Shown here piece after piece: positions 1 to 12,224 of a stretch of 64,000 nt of DNA (position 1 is its first letter; the number at the start of each line of letters is the position of its first letter). Source of the stretch: Brienomyrus brachyistius (lineage: Eukaryota; Chordata; Actinopteri; Osteoglossiformes; Mormyridae); contig NC_064540.1 in NCBI RefSeq assembly GCF_023856365.1, positions 12,797,191-12,861,190 of the forward strand. The letters are read 5' to 3'. Below the pieces are notes generated by a model. It searched no databases and was not told the origin of the DNA. It was given only the letters and a program-made list of their open reading frames with translations. Position numbers and translations under genes: made by a program.

Positions 1-730
1 GATAGACATATCAGCCAATTACAACAATACTGAAGAACTGTACAGTCATTTATGTATGTATTCTGTGCCTTTTTAAAATATACCAGCCTATATTATCTTT
101 CTAAAGCTTGTCACAGGCATTTTGTGCTTATTGTAATGCAGCATAAATTTAATTGTATTCCCAAGATGAGGAATACATGTTGTTTAGGTACTGGTCTGCT
201 GCCATCACTGTCATACTTTTTTCCTTAGTGTGCTAACTGAAAAGGTATTCGCTTTTTTCCACCTTTGGAGACAAACTGTATGGGTGAATCTGGAGATATA
301 AAATTTTGAGACAAATCAAATCAAAACTGAAGCAACACTGGTTAGATGTATCAAAGTGTAGGGTGACGGTAAGACTGTGAAAGTGAAATCTCAAAAACAT
401 TAAAATATTATATGGATGAAGATCAACACCTGATTTCATTTTGAGACAATTCATACCAAAATTGAAGCAGCAGCACTATGTGGTGGCAAAGGAAGGAAAT
501 GGCAGCTGCAGCTTAAGAACACAGTAACTCTAAAACTAGTTGATGGATCTTTTTCAAAACTCCCAGGCTATGTCCTAGAGCTAGAGTTTCTGTAACACTT
601 CAAACCCATACTTCTGAGGTAAAACAAGGTCATGAGGGCCATTCTCACCATTCCTAGGGTAGACAAGATGGTGACTTAAGTGTGACTTTTAGGTAAATAA
701 AACATAATGGAGAATATAAAAATGAAACTA
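1..730. other. AT-rich intergenic DNA, nothing recognised
   Basis: No open frame here resembles a known protein and I see no repeat boundaries. The short open frames are of chance length for DNA of this composition. Confidence 0.5.
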
Positions 731-1402
731 CAGTGGGACTTCGATTCACGAACTTAATTTGTTTGAGGACTCAGTTCGCGAACCGAAAAGTTTGCAACCT
801 GAATCAATTTTTCCTATTTAACATAATGTAATACAAATAATTTGTTCAAACCTCAGAAACACTGCATTTTGTATTTTTTTTTGTTTTTCTGTGACAAAGA
901 ATATAGACTTAAATTAAAATAACCTTAATCACACACAAATAATGCTAAATTAAATAAAACAGTACAACTGAGCATACGCTTGTTGGCTGGCTGGTCGCTC
1001 GAAAGACGATCAAAACACGGAAAAGAACCACAAAACATCCCCCCAGAAAAATGAAATAATTAACATTAAAACAATTCAGTAATTTCGAAAATGTTTTTTT
1101 TTTATTATGCTGTATATTATTTTCATATGCCTAAAATGTTTATGTACATTTCGTGATGCCACGCGATGAACTTCTTTGCTTGTTCTGTAAACATACAACA
1201 TGCAGTTGCCACTACGTGTGAATGGAGAATATAACACTTAAATAGGAGTTACTTAAATTTTGTTATTAATGAAGTACTGTAATTTTCTGTATAGATATGT
1301 GACTGTTAAAAACCATCACAAACATATTTACCTATCACTGAAAGGTACCGCTATAACAGAATGTTCTCTCTCTCTCTCTCTATTTTTTTTCCAGTACCAC
1401 TG
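731..1402. mobile_element. Possible mariner/Tigger-type MITE
   Basis: The left end reads TA then CAGTGGGACTTCGATTCACG. The right end reads GTACCACTG then TA. These resemble short inverted termini of the CAGTGG(T)ACC class, with TA on both sides as expected for Tc1/mariner superfamily insertions. The interior has no transposase, only A/T-rich sequence and a short CT microsatellite near 1366-1381. The right terminus with its TA is duplicated about 18 bp further on (to about 1424). Terminal identity is imperfect, so the call is tentative. Confidence 0.35.
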
Positions 1403-2667
1403 TATAATAAAGTACCACTGTATAATAGAAATCAAGATTTAAGGGCTTTAGTTTGGAAACATTTTACAACTCCAATAAAAAATATTCAGTTTTCACTGGG
1501 ATTCTTCTAGACTTTTATGAAATAAGTAGCTCTGTATGCAAAATTCCTGTAGCCTATCTCCAGTACTGATATATTTTCATCTCAGTGAAAACTTATTTGG
1601 TGTGGCAAAACAGTAAACATATGTCTGCTCTTTAAACAAAAACTATTTGTTTATACTAGTAACACTAAAAATCCAAAAACCCATGAGAGCAGGACCATTA
1701 CTCCTTGTCTCTCTTTCTCCTTCAAAAGACAAAGAAAAGCTGTACACATTTACTGCCTGGTCGTCGATGAGGAAACGGACTAGTGTATCCTAGTGTATCC
1801 CCTGACTTAACCCCTGTACTGAAATATTCATGCTTTTCAGGCATCTCATGGTATGAAGAATTAACCAAGATCTATGAAGCTGTCTTTAGTAATAATATGT
1901 GTTTATTTTATTTTCCAGAAAGAGAGAATCAGGAAAAAGGTGAAGTGAAATTATCAGTGAAATTCCAGAAGTATAAATGGTGTTCTTTGTAACTGTTTAC
2001 ATTTTCTTTACTATAAATTTTAATCACTGAACTTTTTATTAATTGTACTACTTTGATGTCTTGAACAATGTTTTCTTACAGCCCAGTACAGCCCACTAAA
2101 TGATGGTCTTTGTAACTGTCTACATTTACTATAAATTTTAATCATTCATGTATTAACTAATTCTATTACTTTGACTTGATTGATGGTTTTTTTTTTTTAT
2201 ATAAGAAAATCTAATACTAATCGCAGTATAGTATGTTTTTTTTTAATGAATTGAGTGTTTCATGCCTGCCCCCCCCCCCCCCCCCAAAGTCACACTGCTT
2301 ATGCCTGAAATCACATTTGGGGGATTTTTGGGACTAGATTGTAAGTTTTGTCTGTATTGTGCAGCTAACAAATATTTGATAACAGAAGAGTAACAGTACA
2401 GTAAGTGATCCAGTCCCTGGACCAAAGGATCCATGCGTTTTGGGCCACTGTAGCTGAAGAGTGGGAAAACAGTGCCAAAATGGCAGGAGCAAGGAAATGC
2501 TGGGTTAGCTGATGGGAGTACCATCCAGCCACACCGAGTCTCTGCCTCAAGAAAAAAACATGTATCTCGCGTTTTGTCATCATGCTGCTTTGCCTCATCT
2601 GCCTTAGCAATCCTGTCTTTGTTAAGATTTAATTTTATTCTAGAGACCAAGAATAATTAACTAGATC
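1403..2667. other. Intergenic DNA with a diverged tandem duplication
   Basis: No gene is recognised. Apart from the duplication listed separately and a 17-bp C homopolymer at 2269-2285, the stretch looks featureless. Open frames between 2243 and 2660 cross the poly-C run and overlap each other on both strands, so I treat them as chance. Confidence 0.45.
1978..2190. repeat. Diverged tandem duplication, about 120-bp period
   Basis: Two segments, about 1978-2070 and 2101-2190, share the order CTTTGTAACTGT, then CTATAAATTTTAATCA, then ACTACTTTGA (or ATTACTTTGA). The copies differ by several substitutions and small indels. It is not coding and matches no family I recognise. Confidence 0.5.
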
Positions 2668-3014
2668 TATCCATTTTCCAAACCGCTTATCCTACTGGGT
2701 CGCAGGGGGTCCGGAGCCCATCCCGGAAGCAATGGGCACAAGGCAGGGAACAACCCAGGATGGGGGGCCAGCCCATCGCAGGGCACACTCACACACCATT
2801 CACTCACACATGCACACCTATGGGCAATTTTGCAAGTCTCTTGCCTCTTGTTTTTGGACTGTGGGGGGAAACCGGAGTACTCGGAGGAAACCCCACGACG
2901 ACATGGGGAGAACCTGCAAACTCCACACACATGTAACCCAGGTGGAGACTTGAACCCGGGTCCCAGAAGTGTGAGGCAACAGTACCAACCACTGCACCAC
3001 CATGCCCCCCCCCC
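2668..3014 (-). mobile_element. tRNA-derived SINE (V-SINE/HAmo-like), copy A
   Basis: Read on the minus strand, it has a tRNA-like head with A and B boxes (GGTGCAGTGG-type and GGTTCAAGTC-type). A conserved body follows, containing CATGTTCTCCCC-like and CCGGTTTCCCCCC-like blocks. It ends in an L2-like tail finishing GGATAAGCGGTTTGGAAAAT. The flanking repeats ATTAACTAGATC (2656-2667) and ATTAACTACATC (3015-3026) form a 12-bp target-site duplication with one mismatch, so this is a discrete retroposition. Naming it a V-SINE rests on my memory of the family. Confidence 0.85.
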
Positions 3015-3026
3015 ATTAACTACATC

Positions 3027-3720
3027 ATATACATTAATTAATTAGTTATGTTGAAACAGTGGAAGCTAGAAATAGCCTGCATTTATCTCTCCATACTATC
3101 ATTAATCTTCTGTTGCTAACATTGCTAGCAGATTTAATGACTACAGAATTTATATATATGCAAGTCCTGAATTGTGTGGATTGTGATACTGTGACCTCCA
3201 TTTTTACACATATGTTTTACATTCTCAACTCCAGATTTCCTATAAATGATCTGGTACAGGCATGGAAAACATTTGGCTCCATCTTGGTGTTCGTGAAACT
3301 TTTGAAACACTTTTGAAATTTTTTAACAATGTTGATGAGGACAATATCATCTTGGGACATGGGAGCATCATGAGAGAAAGGTATTTGCACTTTAGGGAGA
3401 GTTTGGTTTTGCAAAAAGGCCTCAGATTCCTTGATGCATTATCAGACTTATTGGCTCCTATGAGATGACAGGCTACACCATGTTACACAGCAGTGTGTAG
3501 CATTTTTGGATTCAACTCACTTCTGAATAGCACCCTTGCCACAATTTCCAGCTTGTGGAAACTCACAACCAACAGTTTTCTAGAGGCTGGTCAACAGAGG
3601 CACTAACTCAGCTCTGCAGTAGTCACTAAGGCCATACTTTTATTGTGTTTAGAAACTACCTGTTAGTGAGCTTTGACTTGCAGCTACTATACAGCTGTAT
3701 CTCTTCCAGTGGAGTTTTAC
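3027..3720. other. Intergenic DNA, nothing recognised
   Basis: Overlapping open frames of 60-85 codons occur on both strands at 3059-3468. None shows a domain, a repeat signature or plausible splice structure, so I record no gene. Confidence 0.45.
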
Positions 3721-3893
<173 letters not shown>

Positions 3894-6800
3894 ATGTATT
3901 TTACATGGGTAACATTTAACCTGTTACATGTCCACAAAAAATATAGCTACCGTTTTGAAAACTGAACCTTTTTTACTGAGTGAAGTCTTCTAATCCCCTT
4001 GTTTCACAGAGAAAAAGACACCAAATCTGATTCTATGTCAGAGGATTTCACTCTTTAATTAATTCAGGATTTGCAGAGAGCTCAGAGGTCAGCCAGACAT
4101 TCAGATGCCAGGTTAGTTTTCTCATTAAAGTTTAGTCCTAATATAAATCAGCAGGAGGAATGATTTTTCGGAGTGAGACATTGTGCATGCTGGCAGGAAT
4201 GGGGTTTAATACATTATAATGAGATATGTTTGAAAAATGTTGTGCTAGAGTAAAATAATTTAAAGGCTTCGTTTTTATTTTAAAAAATAATTTTCTTTAC
4301 AAGATATGTTCCCATAATCACAGTCATTCATACTGGGTGAAGCAGTCTGTATCCATTAGTCATGTCTGTATAATTTGCTAGAATTGTATATTTACTCCTA
4401 TAATTGAGTATATCACCTATAAAACTCTGAAAATGAGATATTTATCAATTCCAAACATTAATTATCAACCTCACAGAGTTATCATGAGGATAAATGGCAC
4501 ATAGTTATTAAGTATATTAAGATTGTGCTTTATAAATATACTAATTAGAAGATTAGTTCATTCAGAAAAGAGAATGGAACTTCAAATAATGAACTTAATA
4601 CTTTAGTTACTGGTGGGCAAACATGCACTTGCATCACAAACACCTTTAGGACATAAAAGAGCAATTAAGTCACGTCTGAACCTGAGAACCATACATTTAT
4701 TGAAGTTGTGTTTAGAAGGGGATTTCTCACTCCCATCAGTACCAGTCGTAATGAATAGGAAATGAACCCCTATGCACTGCAAGACTGAAAGTAATTTGGT
4801 CTTTTCTTTTGACCCCTTCCATAGAATATACCCTTCAATTTTCTTTCTGTTTGCAGATTTCAGCTGACAGAGTTTGGGTGCCAAAGCTGTAGAATTAAAT
4901 CACCAAATAAATTATTTTGAAAAATGATTCATGTCACATAAAACCTTTGACTAGCAGAACAGGACTGTATAACACTGTAATATTTAATTGCTTAGTTGAT
5001 TTTTGTCAATAGTGATCTACACACACTTTTCATTGTTCATCCATTTAGACAACAGGGCATGTTACAGAAGTAATTCAGAATAAGTACCTTGCATAAGGAC
5101 ACAGTTCTAAGGGCCCTGCATCTACACTTTGGAATATTCTTGAAACACATTTAATTCATACAATTTGAATTAAATGCTCCCCTGGAACTAAAGTCTGTTC
5201 TGAAATCTATTATTTTAGAGATTAGATTCCTAACAGGGTATTGTAACTTTGTTACTCGGTCAAAGTGGAAACGATATTTATGTTGGGGCAAACAATACTG
5301 AGGTTCTGCACACTGCTCCCAATTGCATGAATTCACATTATTTTTCTCTGTTTAACGAAAATAGTAACTTTTTTTCCATCACATATAATGTGAAATGGTG
5401 CCATATATTATAGAAAATTAAATGAAGCCTTCCAATTTCTATTATATGTTATTGTAATATCGGTTCATTCACTGCTAACAATTCCATGACTAAGCCTGTT
5501 TGTTGGTCTGTTTCCTTCAGTAGAAGTCCATCAATCGTTGTGTCTTAACGTGTTTCAATTAACCATTTGTTTATTTTAAATAAATCTTATAACAAGACAA
5601 TAAATTGATCAAAATGTTTACAGACTGATGGACTTGCTGAACAAATTGAACAAATAAAATTCCAGGTGTTCCTCCTTAGTGTTGTTTTATTACCCCTCCT
5701 TAACAGCAGGAATGCACGTTGCGCAGTAAATAGAAGATAAGATCAGCATGGAGGATTGAGGTGTTGAGAGGCACGCTATCTGCAGATGAAGCTAGAATTA
5801 TAATCATTCAAGCAGCCAAGTGCAACCTGAGAAGAGTTTTAGAAGAGTGTTTGGAATGTCCCCTATATATTCTCAGTGCGACTTAACTATTTATCAGACA
5901 GTTCATGTCTATAATGTGTTTGAAGGGTGCTGCCCATAACTAGATTTCTTAAAAGTGAAAGTGAATCAGTTAAGAGATTGTATTAGTTTTTCTCAATTGC
6001 ACATTTCATGAAACATATTTAACATTCTCATGACTATGCTTGATTTTGCATAACAGGTTAAGCACATAGCACCTTCACCAAAACAAACTCATGTGTCAAA
6101 AGCAAATAGTTCTATGAAATTATTCAGTGCCACCAAAATGGAAAATACAATCAACACAGCACTCTCATGGTACAATCGTTTTACCGTGAGAGTAAATATG
6201 CTTAGTAAAATTTTTCAAAATGTCATTTTAATTTCCAACAGTTCCACAATTCCGAATGATAATCATTTCCTACTTTCTTACTGACATTGACTGATCATAA
6301 TTTTTTTAGCAAACTGATATTTATTCATGTCAAAATAAGAGTCCCCACATTATAATGGCACTTATGCAAAGCAGAATGTCATCTCTCATTGTTTCACACA
6401 AATTTTCAAATCATCAGACTTTCAAAATGATTCAAAAATATGTCATAAATTACAGTGTATGCCATTGTTGTGGTTTTGTTTCCCATAGTACATTTTATTG
6501 TCATTTTGTTCTTGTATTGCTATTATCCTGTTTTTGAGTTATAGTATCTGATGTTTTTGTTTGCTATTGTACTGTCTTGAGATCTGGAAAAGTTACATAT
6601 GTATGTGAGTGCTTTCTAATGCCACTGAGCTTTACATACTGTAATGTAGAGTATTAGTTTACTAAAGAAGAAAGATCACCCAATGACTGTGAAAGTGAAG
6701 CATGACTATCATTCAGAACTCTGCAGCTCAGGAACACAGACTGACATTTTGACAACATAGCTAAGCATTTTGACTCTCTTGGTTAAAACAATTGTACTAT

Positions 6801-7611
6801 GCTGTACTGATTGTACTTTTAATTTTGGTGGCACTGGCTAATTTGACAAAATTATTTGCTTTTGAGAGAGGAGCTAATTCTATTAGGTAACTTATGGTCT
6901 TTTGCAGATTAACCTTGCTGTCATGCTATATGCATGAATTGTTTTGACAAATGCTCCTATACTGTAGTTCTGATTATGTTAAGTATTTTTCATCAAATGT
7001 TACAAAGCAATCGAGAAAAACTAACTGTCATTTGAGACACGCCAAATGAATCAAGAAAAATGGTAAAATATATGCGGTTACCTTCAAGAGTTCAGTATTT
7101 AGTTTAAAATTATAGTATGATAGAAGTTATGGTTAATTATCCCATAATGCATGTATACAATGCATGTGTTTTAGCCATATGGGCAAATTGTTACTTGCTG
7201 ATCAGCTTCACCTCCAGTTCTTCTGGTCCCCTCTAACTTGTGTTGCTGTCTGGCTCAGGAAGTGAGAAATCGGAGGGGGCTCTATATAAGAGAAAGCACT
7301 ACAAAACATTTTCCTTAATCCCAGGTCTTTAGAGTCCAATATTGTGTTACAAGCCGACTGAATAGATTCTATTTTGTGAAAGTATTGCTGCGAAACTGAC
7401 ACCAAGTTATTTGCAGTGGTAGGGTGGCAAGCAGTCTCTCTCCATAAAGTACATAGGATGAAAAGAAATTATGCAACACAAGTTGTTAAAAAGTAAAACA
7501 TTGTAAATAATTGCAATTTTTTTATTCATGAGTTAATAAGTCTTATTTACCCATTCGGACTTCATGAGAAAAGTCATTTCATAATCTTAGACTAATAATA
7601 ATAATTAAGAT
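3894..7611. other. Long AT-rich intergenic stretch, nothing recognised
   Basis: I see no domain-bearing open frame, no terminal inverted repeat pair and no LINE or SINE signature over about 3.7 kb. A CTATATAAGAG string near 7281 is TATA-like, but no gene follows it. This is the largest stretch outside wnt4 in which I recognise no element; part of it may be old repeat too diverged to see. Confidence 0.45.
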
Positions 7612-9298
7612 TAAGAAATTTATTGTCATATGCATGGTAAAAACAGTCAGTTACACGTACAATGAAAGTCTTACTCCACAGGTACTGTCGCATCGACCTA
7701 AACATAGAACATTAAACATAGAGTGACAATACAGTGTGCATTACAAAAAAAGCTATTGTGCAAAGAAATAATTTACAATATTGTGCAAAAGAGCAATTAA
7801 ATAAGAACTGAATTGAATATAAAGTTCAGAGACTGGCCTATGTGGTGTACAGAGTTTGCAGAAATAGTCCTGTGTCTGTGTGTGTGTGTGCATGGGTGGA
7901 GAGTGATTATGGTTCTACTTGGTCAAAGGGTAATTGTCCTGACAAAGTCAGTGTTATGAGGGGGGAAGAGATAGTGGGTGTGAATCATTGAAGAGATAGT
8001 TGGTGTGAAGTGATGGCCTGTGAATAAAAATTGTTCTTTAATCTGGTGGTTCACCAAATTTATTCAATCTGTAGCGCCTGCCCGAAAGCAGTAGTGTGAA
8101 CAGTCTATGCTGAGGGTGGCTATTGTCTCTAATGATACTATGGGCTTTCCTGATGACTCTGGAGTGGTAGATATCCTCCAGTGATGGTAGAGCTGCTCCA
8201 ATAATCCACCCATCCATTTTCCAAACCGCCCATCCTACTGGGTCGCAGGGGGTCCGGAGCCCATCCCAGAAGCAATGGGCACGAGGCAGGGAACAACCCA
8301 GGATGGGGGGCCAGCCCATCACAGGGCACACTCACACACCAGTCACTCACACATGCACACCTACGGGCAATTTAGCAAGTCCAATTAGCCTCAGCATGAT
8401 TTTGGACTGTGGGGGGAAACCGGAGTACCCGGAGGAAACCCCACGACGACATGGGGAGAACATGCAAACTCCACACACATGTAACCCAGTCGAACCCGGG
8501 TCCCAGAGGTGTGAGGCAACAGTGCTAACCACTGCACCACCATGCCGCCCCCTGCTCCAATAATGATTTGGGCAATTCTCACCACTCCTTCCAAGGCTTT
8601 CCGGTCCTTTGCAGTTGAGTTCCCAAACCAAACTGTGATGTTGCTGGTGATAATACTCTCAATAGTACTTCTGTAGAAGTTTTTAAGAATTCTGGTTGCC
8701 ATTCCAAATTTCCTTAGCCTTCTTAGGAAGTACAGACACTGTTGAGACTTCGTCACCAGCTGATTGATGTTGTGAGACCAAGTAAGGTCATCACTCAAGT
8801 GAACACCAAGATATTTAAATGTCACAGTTTTTTTCTTTGGTATGATGATTGTTGCCTTGAGACAGGTGGGAACTATGGCCTGTGTAAGGGATAGATTGGA
8901 AATGTCTGCAAAGATGTTCGCTAATACTAAGGAGCAAGCTCTGAGTGCACGGCCTGGGATGCTGTCAGGTCCAGCCACTTTCCTTGGATTTATTCTTCTC
9001 ATAGTCCCGTACACATCTCCTGATGAGACCGTGAAAGAGGGATCTTGTTTATCTCCAACTTGCAGCCCATAACTCTGTGGCACATCGCTGAGAGCTTCAA
9101 AGCGAGCATAAAAGTCATTCAGTTCACCAGGTAGCGAGGTTCAGACAATCATTTCCTCCCTGTTTTTATTTTGACAATCTGTGACTTGATGTAAGCCCTG
9201 CCACATGCGCCGACTGTCACCGTTGGCATAGTGATCCTCCAGCCTCTGCTTGTATTGTCTTTTGGCCTCTTTGATTGATATACGTAGGTCATATCTGG
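7612..9298 (-). pseudogene. Rex1/CR1-L2-type LINE relic (reverse transcriptase)
   Basis: The minus strand encodes parts of a non-LTR retrotransposon. The segment nearest the protein's start reads NPRKVAGPDSIPGR, typical of the region before the reverse-transcriptase fingers. After TIIIPKKK it jumps straight to a YLGVHLSDDLTW motif from the thumb side. The palm region that should carry the catalytic FADD motif is therefore deleted. The C-terminal part reads FYRSTIESIITSNITVWFG. It is broken by the SINE at 8206-8551 and resumes with LPSLEDIYHSRVIRKA. The left end (about 7612) has the AAATTTATTGTCATATGCA-type 3' end common to these LINEs, so the 3' end is complete. The 5' end is truncated near 9298, where another LINE begins on the opposite strand. 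Confidence 0.85.
8206..8551 (-). mobile_element. tRNA-derived SINE (V-SINE/HAmo-like), copy B
   Basis: Same family and orientation as copy A. A perfect 13-bp duplication, CTGCTCCAATAAT, lies at 8193-8205 and 8552-8564, so the insertion point in the LINE C-terminal coding sequence is exact. The host element is therefore older than this SINE. Confidence 0.93.
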
Positions 9299-9300
9299 CC

Positions 9301-10276
9301 TACGTAGATACGCCTTCCAACAAGGAAGCAGAGTCTGGGGACTTGGGGGTGGACTCCCCTATCTCTGGGGCGGAGGTCGCTGAGGTGGTTAAAAAGCTCC
9401 TCAGTGGCCGGGACCTAGGGGTGGATGACATCCGCCCAGAGTTCCTTAAGGCTATGGATGCTGTGGGGCTGTCCTGGTTGACACACATCTGCAGCATCGC
9501 ATGGACATCGGGGCAATGCCTCTGGACTGGCAGACCGGGATGGTGGTCCCCCTCTTTAAGAAGGGGGTTGGAGGGTGTGCTCCAACTATAGGGGGATCAC
9601 ACTCCTCAGCCTCCCTGGTAAGGTCTATTCGGAGGTTCTGGAGATGAACCTTTATATAGGGGGTTCGTCGGATTGTCAAACTTTGGATTCAGGAGGAGCA
9701 GTGTGGTTTATTCCCTGGTCGTGGAACTCTCTGCAGGGTTTTGGAGGGTTCATGGGAGTTTGCCTAACCAGTACTCATGTATTTTGTGGACTTGGAGAAG
9801 GCATTTGTCCGTGTTCCCTGGGAGAGTCCTGTGGGGAGTGCTCCGGGAGTATGGGGTGCCAGGCTACTTTATAAGGGCTATTCAGTCCCTGTATGACCGG
9901 TGTCAGAGCTTGGTCCGCATGGTCAGCAATAAGTCAGACTCGTTTCCGGTGAGGGTTGGACTCCGTCAGGGCTGCCCTATGTCAACGATACCGTTCATAG
10001 GTTTTATGGACAGAATTTCTAGGCGTAGCCAGGGCGTTGAGCGTGTCCGGTTTGTTGACCTCAGGATTAGGTGTTTGCTTTTTGCAGATGATGTGGTTCT
10101 GTTGGCTTCATAGGACTGTGACCTTCGGCTCTCACTGGGACAGTTCACTGCTGAGTGTGAAGCGGCTGGGATGAGAATCGGCACCTCCAAATCCGAGACC
10201 ATGGTCCTCAGCCAGAAAAGGGTGGAATGCTCTTTCCAGATCGGGGAGCTAGTCCTTCCCCAAGGGCAGGAGTTTA
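9301..10276 (+). pseudogene. Non-LTR retrotransposon relic, unassigned fish LINE family, copy 1
   Basis: The + strand carries a reverse-transcriptase segment broken into several frames. Landmarks in order are SPISGAEVAEVVKKLLSGRD with the following DIRPEFLKAMDAVGLSWLTH, an NYRGITLLSLPGKV block, VGLRQGCP, and LLFADDVVLLAS with the catalytic Asp pair (codons about 10078-10110). It ends at EAAGMRIGTSKSETMVL and LPQGQEF. The copy is 5'-truncated at 9301 and loses its 3' end near 10276, where an RTE-like element on the other strand begins. The family is abundant in fish and is the same as at 15.5-17.9 kb and 36.8-38.6 kb. I cannot assign a clade with confidence; I or Nimb is possible. Confidence 0.85.
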
Positions 10277-10860
10277 ATCTTGAGGATTGTCCTGAGGCAA
10301 GTATTGATGAAGACCTGGATTTTCTTCATGGTGGTTATTGTGGTTCTTCAGGTTTCTGCTCCATACAATAGGATTGGCTTCACAATTGTGATGAAGACCT
10401 TGATCTTGGTGGTGGTGCTAATTCCATTGGATCTCCAAAGGAAGATGGAAGGCTGCCCTTGCCTTGCCGATGCGGGTTCTGACATCTGCATCCGTTCCTC
10501 CCTGCTTGTCCAGTATGCTGCCAAGATAGGTGAAGCTATCCACCTCTTCCAGAGCATCACCTTCAACTATAATGGGTGTATCGTTGGATGCATTTATCTT
10601 TAACACCCTGCTCTTCCCTCTATTAATGTGCAGACCCAGGCACGCTGAGTTTCCCACCACAATGCTGGTCTTTACCTGCATCTGTTGTTGGGTGTGAGAG
10701 AGAAAAGCCAGATCATCTGCAAAGTCTAGATCGTCCAGCTGCTTCCATAGTGTCCACTGTATGCCATTTCGTTTCTGGTCAGTGGATGTCTTCATGACCC
10801 AGTCTATGGCTAACAGGAACAGGAAGGGCGAGAGTAGGCAGCCCTGTCTCACTCCGGTTT
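10277..10860 (-). pseudogene. RTE-like LINE reverse transcriptase relic
   Basis: The minus strand encodes a reverse-transcriptase fragment. It begins RQGCLLSPFLFLLAIDWVM, continues through DLDFADDLAFLSHTQQQMQ with the catalytic FADD box, then DSFTYLGSILDKQGGTDADV and GKARAAF. It shifts frame into TTTKIKVFITIVKPILLYG and ends with a MKKIQVFINTCLR-type C-terminus. The order of motifs fits RTE-clade elements. It meets the 3' side of the unassigned LINE at about 10276, so the two elements converge there. It is 5'-truncated before the fingers domain and not functional. Confidence 0.75.
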
Positions 10861-10899
10861 GTACTTTAAAGACGTTTGAAGTCCCCTGCTAGGTATTTC

Positions 10900-11846
10900 A
10901 TGGTCAACTGTAAGTGGTATTGTTGCGAAATGGAAGCTTTTAGGAAACTTAGCCACGAAATGGTAGATTACGTAATAGAACAGAGCAGGCTTGCCGAGCG
11001 CTGAGGTGCATAGTGTGTAAAAGTAGCCAACTCTCTCTTCACTCACTAACTGCAGAGTTACAAACTTCCTCTGCCATTAATCCTAGCACACAAACCGGGC
11101 ACCAGGAGGTTCATGGAATGGGCTTCCATGGCTAACCAATTGCATGTTTGCCTCACATTACCAAGCGCAATGCCGATCGTCAGATGGAGTGGTGTAAAGC
11201 ATGCTGCCACTGAACTTTGAAGCAGTGGAAACATTTTTATGGAGTGATGAATCATACATCCCTGTCTGGTAGCCTGATGGATAAGCCTGGGTTTGGCAGA
11301 TGTCAGGAGAATGTTACCTGCCTGACTGCATTGTGCCAATTGCAAAGTTTGGAGGAGGGGTTGGGGTAGACCCTTTAGTTCCAGTGAAGAGAACTTCAGG
11401 ACACCAAGAGATTTTGGACAATTCAGTGCTTCCAACTTTGTGGGAACAGTTTAGGGAAGGTTCATTTCTGTTCTAGGATGACTGTGCCCCAGAGCATAAA
11501 CGAGGTCCATGGAGACATGGCTGAGTGAATTTGCTGTGGAAGAACTTCACTGACCTGCAAAGAACCCTGACCTCAACCCCAGTGAATACCTCTGGAATGA
11601 ACTTGAATGTAAATTGTGAGCCATGCCTTCACATCCAGCATCGGAGCCTGACATCACAAATGGTCTTCTGGAGGCAAATGGGCAATAATTCCAACAATCA
11701 AAAATCTTGTGAAGAGCCTTCCGAGAAGAGTGGCAGCTAATTTACCTGCAAAGGGGAGACCAACTCAATACTGATGCCTATGGATTTAGAATAGATGTCA
11801 TAAAGGTATAATGGCCAGCTGTCCCAATACGTTTGTCAATAGAGTG
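10900..11846 (+). pseudogene. Tc1-type transposon, 5'-truncated, family A copy 1
   Basis: The right terminus reads ...CCCAATACGTTTGTCAATAG AGTG and is followed by TA at 11847-11848. The copy at 25.2-26.6 kb has the same terminus (TATGGACAAAAGTACTGGGA, inverted). The interior matches that copy segment by segment, from the HTH-linker region to the DDE catalytic part, but has many indels and stops. The left end of the element, with its TIR and transposase N-terminus, is missing. The SINE at 11883 lies just beyond the right end. Confidence 0.75.
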
Positions 11847-11882
11847 TATTATTTAATATTTACATATTATATTTTCAGTAAG

Positions 11883-12212
11883 GGGGGCGGCATGGTACGG
11901 GACCCGGGTTCGAATCTCTGCCTGGGTCACATGTGTGTGTGGAGTTTGCATGTTCTCCCCATGTCGTCGTGGGGTTTCCTCCGGGTACTCTGGTTTCCCC
12001 CCACAGTGCAAAAACATGCTGAGGCTAATTGGAGTTGCTAAATTGCCCGTAGGTATGCATGTGTGAGTGAATGGTGTGTGAGTGTGCCCTGCGATGGGCT
12101 GGCCCCCAATCCTGGGTTGTTCCCAGCCTCGTGCCCATTGCTTCCGGGATAGGCTCCGGACCCCCCGCGACCCAGTAGGATAAGCGGTTTGGAAAATGGA
12201 TGGGATGGATGG
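11883..12212 (+). mobile_element. tRNA-derived SINE, copy C, with deleted tRNA head
   Basis: Plus-strand SINE between perfect 12-bp duplications, ATTTTCAGTAAG, at 11871-11882 and 12213-12224. The head runs GGGGCGGCATGGT directly into ACGGGACCCGGGTTCG, so about 40-45 bp carrying the A box and following segment are absent while the B box is kept. The body and L2-like tail are intact, ending in GGATGGATGG. Confidence 0.93.
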
Positions 12213-12224
12213 ATTTTCAGTAAG

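Noticed and set aside
2243..3045. Candidate small proteins over the SINE at 2.7-3.0 kb
   Set aside because: All frames lie in or across a tRNA-derived SINE or a poly-C run, and both strands are equally open.
7208..7405. A TATA-like string and a 65-codon frame suggesting a small gene
   Set aside because: The frame lies on the opposite strand to the TATA-like string and shows no domain.
8500..8545. Possible tRNA gene (A and B box) at the SINE heads
   Set aside because: The boxes sit at the start of SINE copies with target duplications, and I could not form a proper anticodon arm.
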